From Arcicella sp034519515 (GTDB lineage: Bacteria > Bacteroidota > Bacteroidia > Cytophagales > Spirosomataceae), in contig JAXHOK010000034.1 in assembly GCA_034519515.1 (NCBI GenBank), positions 28,735-92,734 of the forward strand: a stretch of 64,000 nucleotides of DNA, read 5' to 3'. How positions within the stretch are numbered: position 1 is the first letter of the stretch; each line of letters starts with the position of its first letter. Of the stretch, positions 52,061 to 59,104 are shown piece after piece. A model generated the notes under the pieces. The model saw only the letters and a list, made by a program, of their open reading frames with translations, made no database searches and had not been told where the DNA came from. Made by a program: the position numbers and the translations under genes.

Positions 52061-53245
52061 TTAAGAAACCAAAACCGCCACCATTGCCTTCTCCAAAGCC
52101 TGTTCAAAATCCGCAATCAAATCCTCCACGGCTTCTAAACCTACGGCTACTCTTACTAAACCGTCCGTGATGCCTACTTCGGCTTTTTGTTCGGCATTTA
52201 GTTTTGAGTGCGTTGTGGAAGCTGGATGCGTGATGATGGTTCGGGTATCGCCCAAATTTGGAGAAATTGAGGCAATTTTTAAGTATTTCGACATTTCGTT
52301 TACTACCTCAAAACCACCTTTTACGTCAATCGTGAGAATTGCACCGCCCATTTTCATTTGCTTTTTCGCTAATTCATATTGTGGATGAGAGGCCAAAAAC
52401 GGATATTTCACCTCGTTCAACGCAGGATTTTTCTCCAATGCTAACGCTAATTTAATGGCATTATCCGAATGTTTTTCCATCCGTAACGATAACGTTTCCA
52501 GACTTTTAGACAATATCCACGCATTGAAAGGCGACATTGAAGGTCCCGTATGACGAGCAAAGAATCGGATTTCTTTTATCAAATCTTCACGTCCACACAC
52601 CACGCCTCCCAACACACGTCCCTGACCGTCAATATATTTTGTGGCAGAATGAATTATCAAATCTGCACCCCAATCGGCGGGCGTTTGGATGATGGGCGTG
52701 GCGAAGCAATTATCCACTGCCAAAATCAAATTATGCTTGGCTTTTAGCTGACAAATTCCTTCCAAATCAATCAATTCCAAACCTGGATTTGAGGGACTTT
52801 CACAGAATAAAAATTTGGTATTTTCTTGAATTGCTGCTTCCCATTCCGCCAAATTATGTCCGTTTACGAAGGTACAAGTAACCCCAAATTTTGGCAAAAT
52901 TTTCGTCAAAATCTGAATACACGAGCCAAAAAGGGCTTTTGAAGCCACCACGTGGTCGCCTTGTTGGAGCAACCCCGCCATTGCCGCATAATTTGCTGCC
53001 ATGCCCGTGGCAAAAGCAATGCCGTCTTCGGTATTTTCGAGCATACACATTTTGTCCACGAATTCGTCCACGTTGGGATTCATGTAGCGTGAATAAATAT
53101 TTCCTGCTTGTTCTTCGGCAAAAATGGCACGTCCTTCTTCGGCACTTTCAAAGGTAAAACTTGAAGTAAGATATAAGGGTACGGAATGTTCACGATTCTG
53201 AGAACGTTCCGCTTGAATTCTGATGGCTTTGGTTTGCTTTTTCAT
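52061..53245 (-). CDS. metZ: PLP-dependent trans-sulfuration enzyme, O-succinylhomoserine sulfhydrylase-like
   Basis: The 394-residue enzyme is of the Cys/Met metabolism PLP fold: SFTFESAEEGRAIF, YSRYMNPNVDEF, FATGMAANYAAM, AVDNCFATP and PLP lysine K203 in HSATKYIDGQGR. It resembles MetZ more than MetB/MetC, but the exact reaction (sulfhydrylation of O-acyl-homoserine versus cystathionine synthesis) cannot be decided by eye. Length normal. Divergent neighbours are the AAA protein and the Nudix gene. Confidence 0.82.
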   Translation of the reverse strand: MKKQTKAIRIQAERSQNREHSVPLYLTSSFTFESAEEGRAIFAEEQAGNIYSRYMNPNVDEFVDKMCMLENTEDGIAFATGMAANYAAMAGLLQQGDHVVASKALFGSCIQILTKILPKFGVTCTFVNGHNLAEWEAAIQENTKFLFCESPSNPGLELIDLEGICQLKAKHNLILAVDNCFATPIIQTPADWGADLIIHSATKYIDGQGRVLGGVVCGREDLIKEIRFFARHTGPSMSPFNAWILSKSLETLSLRMEKHSDNAIKLALALEKNPALNEVKYPFLASHPQYELAKKQMKMGGAILTIDVKGGFEVVNEMSKYLKIASISPNLGDTRTIITHPASTTHSKLNAEQKAEVGITDGLVRVAVGLEAVEDLIADFEQALEKAMVAVLVS

Positions 53246-53339
53246 TGAATTGATGATTTATGTATTACGGACAGCCTTGTCCGCTGTTGATTAGTTTTCC
53301 ACGGACAAGACTATCGAACCGTCGAACCGCCGTGCAACC

Positions 53340-54011
53340 TTATTTATAAAACTTTTTTAACACATAACGTATTGAAGAATAGGAGTTTAACAAGGCTGAA
53401 TTAGTTTGATTCTTGTCCATCCACTCCAATTTTTCGATGTCTTCTTCGGCTTGGGGTTTCATTTTGGAATCATCTATTAAATCCATTTCATACCATTTTG
53501 TTTGTTTCAAAATGTCAATATTTTTGTAGGTATAAGTATGAAAAGTGGTACAAATCTTTTCGCCCAATTTCGCTTTTACGCCACACTCCTCTTGTACTTC
53601 ACGCACGGCTGCTGATTTTGAAGATTCACCTTTGTCTAATTTTCCTTTGGGTAAATCCCACGTTTTCAAGCGGTAAATCATCAGAATTTTATCTTCCGAA
53701 TTTTTCACTACGCCACCCGCCGCTTTTAAAACTTTATACTGTGATTTTATCAAATTTTCAATGGCTTCTTCGTTATCCGAAATCAAGTTAATACATTGTA
53801 AATGAGGCAATTCTGTTGTTTTGATAATCGTAAAAAGCCGTGTAATCGTGGGCGGAAGGATATTGATAATCATCACATGACCCGACAGATTTTCTGGTTT
53901 GATGGCTTCCAATTGAGCATCAATCAAATGGTCAAAGTCAGTAGTAGAAAGTTTCTGAGCCTTCTTGTGGCTGATAATTTTAAGAATAAAATCGTTGATA
54001 AAGATGGTCAT
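53340..54011 (-). CDS. Nudix hydrolase
   Basis: The 223-residue protein has a Nudix box at 123-145: GKLDKGESSKSAAVREVQEE then CG. The 95-residue N-terminal part (GHVMIINILPPTITRLFTII) is unusual and not part of a standard Nudix fold; it may bind a ligand. Substrate unknown. It is divergent from pyrE, with about 90 bp between them. Confidence 0.9.
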   Translation of the reverse strand: MTIFINDFILKIISHKKAQKLSTTDFDHLIDAQLEAIKPENLSGHVMIINILPPTITRLFTIIKTTELPHLQCINLISDNEEAIENLIKSQYKVLKAAGGVVKNSEDKILMIYRLKTWDLPKGKLDKGESSKSAAVREVQEECGVKAKLGEKICTTFHTYTYKNIDILKQTKWYEMDLIDDSKMKPQAEEDIEKLEWMDKNQTNSALLNSYSSIRYVLKKFYK

Positions 54012-54070
54012 ATTTTCGGGATTCTACCGTAAAATTAAACTTTTTGTAATGAAACATACACGAGAGTTTC

Positions 54071-54078
54071 TATTTTTG
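54071..54078 (+). promoter_or_regulatory. Predicted -7 box for pyrE
   Basis: TATTTTTG, 26 nt before the ATG at 54104; a strong TAnnTTTG match. Confidence 0.5.
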
Positions 54079-54103
54079 CAAAAGAATTAACAAAACCACA
54101 CAA

Positions 54104-54745
54104 ATGGCACAACTTACCCTTGCTGAAAATGTGGCTTCGATGTTGCTCGAAGTCAAAGCTGTCAGACTCAATCCTGATGTCCCTTTTAAATGGGCTTCGG
54201 GTTGGAATTCGCCTATTTATTGCGACAACCGAATTACGCTTTCTCATCCCAAAGTTAGAACCGCTATCAAAAATGGCTTGGCATCTGCCGTTCAAGCCTA
54301 CTGGAGCGATGTTGATATTATTGCGGGTGTTGCCACGGCAGGAATTGCTCAGGGTGCTTTGGTGGCAGATTGGTTGGAATTACCTTTTTGTTATGTCCGT
54401 CCAGAACCTAAAAAACACGGAATGGGTAATCAAATTGAAGGGGCAAATATCAAAAAAGGTCAGAAAGTAGTTTTGATTGAAGATTTAGTTTCCACGGGTG
54501 GAAGTTCTCTGAAAGCGGTTGAAGCATTGCGTGAAGCAGGGGCAAATGTCCTGGGAATGGTGGCTATTTTTACTTACGGATTTGAACTGGCTCGAAAGAA
54601 TTTTGCCGATAAAAATCTCAGTTTTTACACATTGAGCGATTATGAAACTTTAATTGGCGAAGCCGCTAAAAAGAATTACATCTCTGAAAGTCAGATGATT
54701 ACCTTGCAAGAATGGCGAGCTAATCCTTCGGAGTGGAGTGTTTAA
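54104..54745 (+). CDS. pyrE: Orotate phosphoribosyltransferase
   Basis: The 213-residue enzyme has the PRPP-binding motif VVLIEDLVSTGGSSLKAVEAL (about 123-143), VRPEPKKHGMGNQIEG for the flexible loop, and FKWASGWNSPIYCDNR for orotate binding. It makes OMP from orotate and PRPP in pyrimidine synthesis. Single gene with its own promoter and terminator. Confidence 0.96.
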   Translation: MAQLTLAENVASMLLEVKAVRLNPDVPFKWASGWNSPIYCDNRITLSHPKVRTAIKNGLASAVQAYWSDVDIIAGVATAGIAQGALVADWLELPFCYVRPEPKKHGMGNQIEGANIKKGQKVVLIEDLVSTGGSSLKAVEALREAGANVLGMVAIFTYGFELARKNFADKNLSFYTLSDYETLIGEAAKKNYISESQMITLQEWRANPSEWSV

Positions 54746-54798
54746 AAAGTAGGTGTTAGGGGCTGGGGATAGGGTTTAGTGAGAATAGAGATTTTGCC

Positions 54799-54834
54799 CG
54801 GGCTTGTTGGTTATAAAACTGACAAGCCTTTTTT
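54799..54834 (+). terminator. Terminator after pyrE
   Basis: GGGCTTGT pairs with ACAAGCC around a 14-nt loop, followed by TTTTTTAT. Confidence 0.8.
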
Positions 54835-54865
54835 ATATCCCAAATTTTAACTTTATTTACAGAAA

Positions 54866-54967
54866 TATAGAGTACGACATAACTTGTCAGAATTAGAATC
54901 TTCAAAATCCTGACAGGTTTTCAAAACCTGTCAGGATTCGTTCCAATAAGTTATGTCGTTCTCCATA
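54866..54967. repeat. Palindromic element, family C copy 2
   Basis: Ends TATAGAGTACGACATAACTT and its complement (...AAGTTATGTCGTTCTCCATA). Inside is a perfect palindrome AATCCTGACAGGTTTTC.../...ACCTGTCAGGATT (about 54906-54938). In reverse orientation it matches copy 1 at 14026-14109. It ends 19 bp before the esterase start. Confidence 0.8.
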
Positions 54968-54985
54968 ACTAAAACAATCCACAAC

Positions 54986-55867
54986 ATGAAAAAACAATTT
55001 TCCTTTTTAATTACCCTCCTAATTTTTACTTCCACCGCATTTGCCCAAAACATGGGAAAAGTCATGGAAGGCAAAATGGTGAAGAGTGCCATTTTGAGTA
55101 AAGATGTCAAATACACCATTTATTTACCCGCAGACTACGAAAAATCTGAACGTAATTATCCCGTTGTTTATTTGCTTCACGGTTATACGGATGATGATAC
55201 GGGCTGGTTACAATTTGGCGAAATCAATCGTTTGGTGGACAAAGCAATTTCAGATGGGACAATCCCACCAATGATTATTGTGATGCCTGACGGAGGCGTG
55301 AGTTTTTATATGAATTCGTATGATGGAAAAGAAAAATATGAAGATTTCTTCGTAAAAGAATTTATGCCAACCATTGAAAAAACGTATAAAATCAAGGCTA
55401 AAAAGCAATTCAGAGGCATTGCGGGGCTTTCGATGGGCGGTTTTGGTTCGTTGAATTATGCCTTAAAATATCCTGATATGTTTACCGCCGTTGCCCCGTT
55501 GAGTGCTGCCATTTGGGATGATACAACGATTGAGGTTTTTCCAAAAGAGAATTATGACCGCACTTTGGGACAACTTTTCGGCAGAGATTTAGTAGGAAAA
55601 GACCGCCTTACAAAATCGTGGCACGAAAATTCAGCCTTAAAAATGGTGGAAACTAAATCAGCCGAGGACTTGAAAAAAGTAAGATACTGGATTGATTGCG
55701 GCGATGATGATTTCTTGACAAAAGGGAATTCTTTATTTCATATTGCTATGACTGATAAAAAAGTCCCTCACGAGTTCCGTATGCGTGAAGGCGGACATAC
55801 CTGGGATTATTGGCGTTCGGGAATTATTCCAGCTTTGGAGTTTATTGGGAAAAGTTTTCATCAGTAA
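54986..55867 (+). CDS. Exported esterase of the PF00756 (esterase D/antigen 85) type
   Basis: From the ATG at 54986 the protein is 293 residues with a signal peptide ending AFAQ. It has an alpha/beta hydrolase fold: HGYTDDDTGW (oxyanion region), nucleophile S149 in GLSMGGFG, and likely acid/base in the D240-D242 cluster and H271 of GGHTWDYW. It hydrolyses esters in the periplasm or outside, perhaps on polysaccharide (feruloyl- or acetyl-esterase type); substrate unknown. The upstream element C2 leaves only about 19 bp for the promoter, so transcription may start within C2. Confidence 0.9.
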   Translation: MKKQFSFLITLLIFTSTAFAQNMGKVMEGKMVKSAILSKDVKYTIYLPADYEKSERNYPVVYLLHGYTDDDTGWLQFGEINRLVDKAISDGTIPPMIIVMPDGGVSFYMNSYDGKEKYEDFFVKEFMPTIEKTYKIKAKKQFRGIAGLSMGGFGSLNYALKYPDMFTAVAPLSAAIWDDTTIEVFPKENYDRTLGQLFGRDLVGKDRLTKSWHENSALKMVETKSAEDLKKVRYWIDCGDDDFLTKGNSLFHIAMTDKKVPHEFRMREGGHTWDYWRSGIIPALEFIGKSFHQ

Positions 55868-56484
55868 CACGGGGGGGGGGGGGAGGAAAGGGGGACAGGG
55901 GAGGGGAATGGGGGATGGGGAACACAAAAAAAACGGAGGGATGGGGGAAGATGGGGGCAAATGGAGATGCGAGCAGACAGGAAGGAAGGGATCTAAAGGA
56001 GAAATGAGAATAAAAAAAAGAAATAATGATAAGGCTAAAATCTAAGAAAGAAAACTAAAGCAAAGAAAACAAATGAAACTGAAAAAGGAGAATAAAATAA
56101 AGAAGAAGACTTCACAAGCAAAGAAGGGAGGAATGAGGATGCGAAATGTATTAGCGGGCTATGGGAGTATCTACTAAAAATGGGCGAATATATCAGGGGA
56201 GCTATCTAATACAAGGGGAATGAGAATGGAGCTAAAATTGGGGGAGGGAATTTGATATTAGATTATACTATAAAGATAAAGATTCTAGAAAGATATGGGG
56301 CTTCTAAAAATGGGGCTAAAATATGGATGGAGATCATCTAAGACAAAGGGATATCCTATTGGAGCTCTAAAAGATATATTCCCAGATAAGCAAGCTCGAA
56401 ATGTGGCAGATTCAGGGGGGGTCCAAGATATCAAACAAAAGGATCATAATACGATTCCATCCGGGGCATTCCATATCCGCCCGC
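55868..56484. other. Anomalous G13-led purine-rich tract
   Basis: After the esterase stop codon at 55865-55867 and a short AC, a run of 13 G (55871-55883) begins about 230 bp in which G and A make up roughly 85% of bases. It starts with five or six blocks of four or more G. The region then fades to purine-rich text until the dprA gene ends at 56485. No ORF looks like protein, no repeat partner is seen. It may be an assembly or base-calling artefact following a homopolymer, or a real G-quadruplex/triplex-prone tract. Confidence 0.6.
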
Positions 56485-57600
56485 CTAATAACTAACCTTA
56501 TATTTTTTCCCAGGCAAAGACCTGATAAATCCTTGAAATTCAAGGTTTAGTAACAAAGATGATAGCTTGGCAACGTGAATTTGCGTTTGCCAAGCTAAAT
56601 CATCAATCTGCATTTCTTGGTTTTTATGGAGCAGTGCCATCACCTGACTTTCCTCTTCAGTAAAATTAGAAAAATCTATCGCTGCGTTCTGATTATTGCT
56701 TTTCTCATGCCCTTCCATATCCCAATTTAGGGCTTCGATTATGTCTTTTACGCCCGTAAAAATTTGGGCTTTATTTTCCTTGATTAATTTATTACAACCT
56801 TCCGAAAACGATTTTCCAATCATCCCAGGCACCGCAAAAACGTCTCTGTGATAATTATTGGCATATTCTGCCGTAATTAATGCTCCGCCTTTCGTGGCAG
56901 CTTCCACCACAATCGTAACATCTGCCATCCCCGCAATGATGCGATTCCTTTGTGGAAAAAACCGTGGGTCGGGCTGAGTTCCAAAGGTTTGTTCCGTCAA
57001 AATCCCTCCAATTTCTTGCATTTGGATTGAGGTGGTTTTGTGTTGATAAGGATAAATAAAATCAACGCCACTCGCCATCACGCCAATCGTTGGAACGTTA
57101 TTTTTTAAACAGGCTTTGTGAGCAATAATATCAATTCCGTAAGCCAATCCACTAATAATTAGGGAATTAAGTGGGGCTAATTCTGAAACAATCTGCTCGG
57201 TAATCACCTTACCATAATCCGTAGATTTACGTGTACCGACTATGGCAACAGTCTTGGTAACATTCAAATCAGCCTTGCCTTTGTAATACATCAGCACGGG
57301 TGAATCGTACAATTGTTTTAACCGATTGGGATAATTTTTATCGGTATAAAAAAGCAATTCAACTTCCTGTTTGTCAGCTTCTTGAATGATTTTCCAAGCG
57401 TTTTCCAACACAGATTTATCCTGTAAGTTTTGGGCAATGGTTTTGCCAATATTCGGAATTTTGAGGAGTTTGGCTACTGGCGTTTTGAAGGCTTCTTCCG
57501 CCGAACCGCAATAGCTAATCAACTGACGCACAAGGACATCGCCAATTTTGGGAATCAAGGTAAGAGCAATTTGGTATAATTTATCGTGAGTGGTTGGCAT
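56485..57600 (-). CDS. dprA: DNA-processing protein DprA
   Basis: The 371-residue protein has an N-terminal HhH-like region (about 1-75), the Rossmann-like DprA core with VGTRKSTDYGK (about 117-127), SGLAYGIDIIAHKACLK, FPQRNRIIAGMAD and AVPGMIGKSFSEGCNKLI, and a winged-helix C-terminal domain (about 305-371). It loads RecA on incoming single-stranded DNA in natural transformation. Together with radA it suggests competence functions. Its stop codon borders the anomalous purine tract. Confidence 0.96.
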   Translation of the reverse strand: MPTTHDKLYQIALTLIPKIGDVLVRQLISYCGSAEEAFKTPVAKLLKIPNIGKTIAQNLQDKSVLENAWKIIQEADKQEVELLFYTDKNYPNRLKQLYDSPVLMYYKGKADLNVTKTVAIVGTRKSTDYGKVITEQIVSELAPLNSLIISGLAYGIDIIAHKACLKNNVPTIGVMASGVDFIYPYQHKTTSIQMQEIGGILTEQTFGTQPDPRFFPQRNRIIAGMADVTIVVEAATKGGALITAEYANNYHRDVFAVPGMIGKSFSEGCNKLIKENKAQIFTGVKDIIEALNWDMEGHEKSNNQNAAIDFSNFTEEESQVMALLHKNQEMQIDDLAWQTQIHVAKLSSLLLNLEFQGFIRSLPGKKYKVSY

Positions 57601-57645
57601 TGTGGTTTTGATGTTCGATACTCGTTTTTCGATGTTCGAGTTTGA
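57600..57645. repeat. Heptamer-phased island (GTTCGAT type) before dprA
   Basis: GATGTTC, GATACTC, GTTTTTC, GATGTTC, GAGTTTG at 7-bp spacing between dprA and the MerR gene. Confidence 0.6.
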
Positions 57646-57711
57646 TTAACTTGAAAAAATGAAAAGTTTATTCAAAACGGAGTGTCCCAAGATAATGATC
57701 AAAATTATCAT

Positions 57712-58077
57712 TTATTCTCCGTAATTCCTGTCTTCCCCCTCCTCACTTTCCTCCCCCAAAGAACCTCGCAAATATTCCATAAACGATTTTACTTCATTCA
57801 GTTTATCAATCACTCCCTGATTGGCATTCTTTTTTTTCTTTTTATTTTCCAAAGCCTTTTTTGCCCCTTCAATCGTATATCCTTGACTATCAACAAGTTC
57901 TACAATTTCTTGTAAATGTTTAATATCATCTTGGGTATATTTTCTATCGCCCGAACGGTCTCGTTTAGGTTCGAGTGTTGGGAATTGTTCTTCCCAAAAA
58001 CGGAGCTTAGAGATGTTCATATCAAACATCTGAGCCACTTCTGAAATGGAATAATAGCGTTTAGTGAGGACTTCCAT
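57712..58077 (-). CDS. MerR-family regulator
   Basis: The 121-residue protein has an N-terminal MerR HTH (RRYYSISEVAQMFDMNISKL-type start, RFWEEQFPTLEPKRDRSG, RKYTQDDIKHLQEI) and a short charged C-terminus ending EESEEGEDRNYGE. It lacks the cysteine metal-binding motif of metal regulators and has the typical short Bacteroidota form. Target unknown. It lies 111 bp after dprA on the same strand and about 80 bp before an XRE gene. Confidence 0.88.
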   Translation of the reverse strand: MEVLTKRYYSISEVAQMFDMNISKLRFWEEQFPTLEPKRDRSGDRKYTQDDIKHLQEIVELVDSQGYTIEGAKKALENKKKKKNANQGVIDKLNEVKSFMEYLRGSLGEESEEGEDRNYGE

Positions 58078-58156
58078 AAATTTATCACGATGGTTAAGTC
58101 ATGTTCAAAACAAAGAGGCAGTAAATGAGTAAATATGGCAATTAAATTAGTCTAAA

Positions 58157-58480
58157 TCAAGCCATTGCTGGTTTTTGATAAAGGATTTTTACTAAATTTT
58201 CAAGCAAAGGAGCTATTTCCCGAGCCAAACGTTTTTGGTCGGGGTCGGAAATATTTTGTTCGTTCACTGCCTTAATCATTAGCAGTTCAATGGGTACGCC
58301 AAGAGCATCAGCGATTTTTTTTAGCACGTTTAAATCTGGTGTGCGTTTATTGGCTTCTATCTCTGATAAATAAGAGTTAGAAATGGTTGCTTTACGAGCT
58401 AATTCGGTTTGACTCAATTCTTTTTCTCTCCGAATAGACGTTATAGCCTTGCCAATCTCAACAGAATTGGAAACTTCCAT
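58157..58480 (-). CDS. XRE-family regulator
   Basis: I start it at the ATG at 58480 (MEVSNSVEIGKAI); upstream frame reads into the neighbouring gene. The 107-residue protein has an HTH (EIGKAITSIRREKELSQTEL then ARKATISNSYLSEIEANKRT), with the recognition-helix region ISNSYLSEIE. The C-terminus LARE then IAPLLENLVKILYQKP. It has no toxin-like partner; the upstream neighbour is a broken small gene on the same strand. Confidence 0.85.
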   Translation of the reverse strand: MEVSNSVEIGKAITSIRREKELSQTELARKATISNSYLSEIEANKRTPDLNVLKKIADALGVPIELLMIKAVNEQNISDPDQKRLAREIAPLLENLVKILYQKPAMA

Positions 58481-58506
58481 AATCAATAATGTTAAAGGGA
58501 AAGCCA

Positions 58507-58665
58507 CTAAGGAGACAATTGCCTTCCATCAGGGTCTAACAGTTCTATTAAAGCCCGAATGGTCTCTTTGACAAAATCATCGGCTACTTTCCCAAGATTT
58601 TCCTCAAAAGATTATCGCAAATCATCAGAAATATATCTTTCTCGACAAATGAGCATACGTTTCAT
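58507..58665 (-). pseudogene. Small gene interrupted by an in-frame stop
   Basis: A 53-codon minus-strand frame begins at the ATG at 58665 (MKRMLICRERYISDDLR), meets a TAA at 58612-58614, then continues (SFEENLGKVADDFVKETIRA then LIELLDPDGRQLSP) to TAG at 58507-58509. The second part is strongly protein-like. It is immediately upstream of the XRE gene and has a -7 box (minus TATATTTG) at 58700-58707. A base error would also explain the stop. Confidence 0.5.
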
Positions 58666-58699
58666 GAAATTTCACTTTAAAGGATTAAATACTGTATTT

Positions 58700-58707
58700 C
58701 AAATATA
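58700..58707 (-). promoter_or_regulatory. Predicted -7 box for the broken gene/XRE unit
   Basis: Minus strand TATATTTG, 35 nt before the ATG at 58665. Confidence 0.4.
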
Positions 58708-58770
58708 GCGAAAATATTTTATTAAATACAAATAAAATTCAAAAATTAAGAATTAATGTTTTGATAATAT

Positions 58771-58917
58771 GTGGTTCTCTGACAGTTTTTGTGGACAAAA
58801 AGTCTCACAGAAACGCCTGCCGCAGAGTTTTTCACAGAGTTAAAAGAATTTTTTCTTCGTGTAACTCCGTGCAAAACTCAGAGAAACTCTGTGTCCATAA
58901 AAATTGTTAGACAACCT
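58771..58917. repeat. Imperfect inverted-repeat element of about 147 bp
   Basis: CTCTGACAGTTTTTGTGGACA on the left mirrors TGTCCATAAAAATTGTTAGACA on the right. Inside, CAGAGTTTTTCACAGAGTTA mirrors TAACTCCGTGCAAAACTCAG. It lies in the 440-bp gap between the broken small gene and alaS. Only one copy in the window. Confidence 0.6.
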
Positions 58918-58992
58918 AATATGTTGTAAAAAACGTTCAAAATAACATCTATCAAAATCTTTATGTCCAAATAAGTCATCGGGTATCAGAAC

Positions 58993-59008
58993 TATTTTTG
59001 TAAATTTG
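58993..59008 (+). promoter_or_regulatory. Two overlapping -7 boxes for alaS
   Basis: TATTTTTG (58993-59000) followed directly by TAAATTTG (59001-59008), about 100 nt before the alaS ATG. Confidence 0.45.
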
Positions 59009-59065
59009 CAGACTTTTCAAAAGGCTTGAATCTTTATCAAGTCAAACCCACTATAATTTCGGAAA

Positions 59066-59103
59066 TAAAAATCCGAAATCATAAATCCAAAATCGTACAT
59101 CGA
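59066..59103. repeat. Heptamer-phased island abutting the alaS start
   Basis: Units AAATCCG, AAATCAT, AAATCCA, AAATCGT, ACATCGA at 7-bp spacing up to the base before the ATG. Confidence 0.65.
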
Positions 59104-59104
59104 A

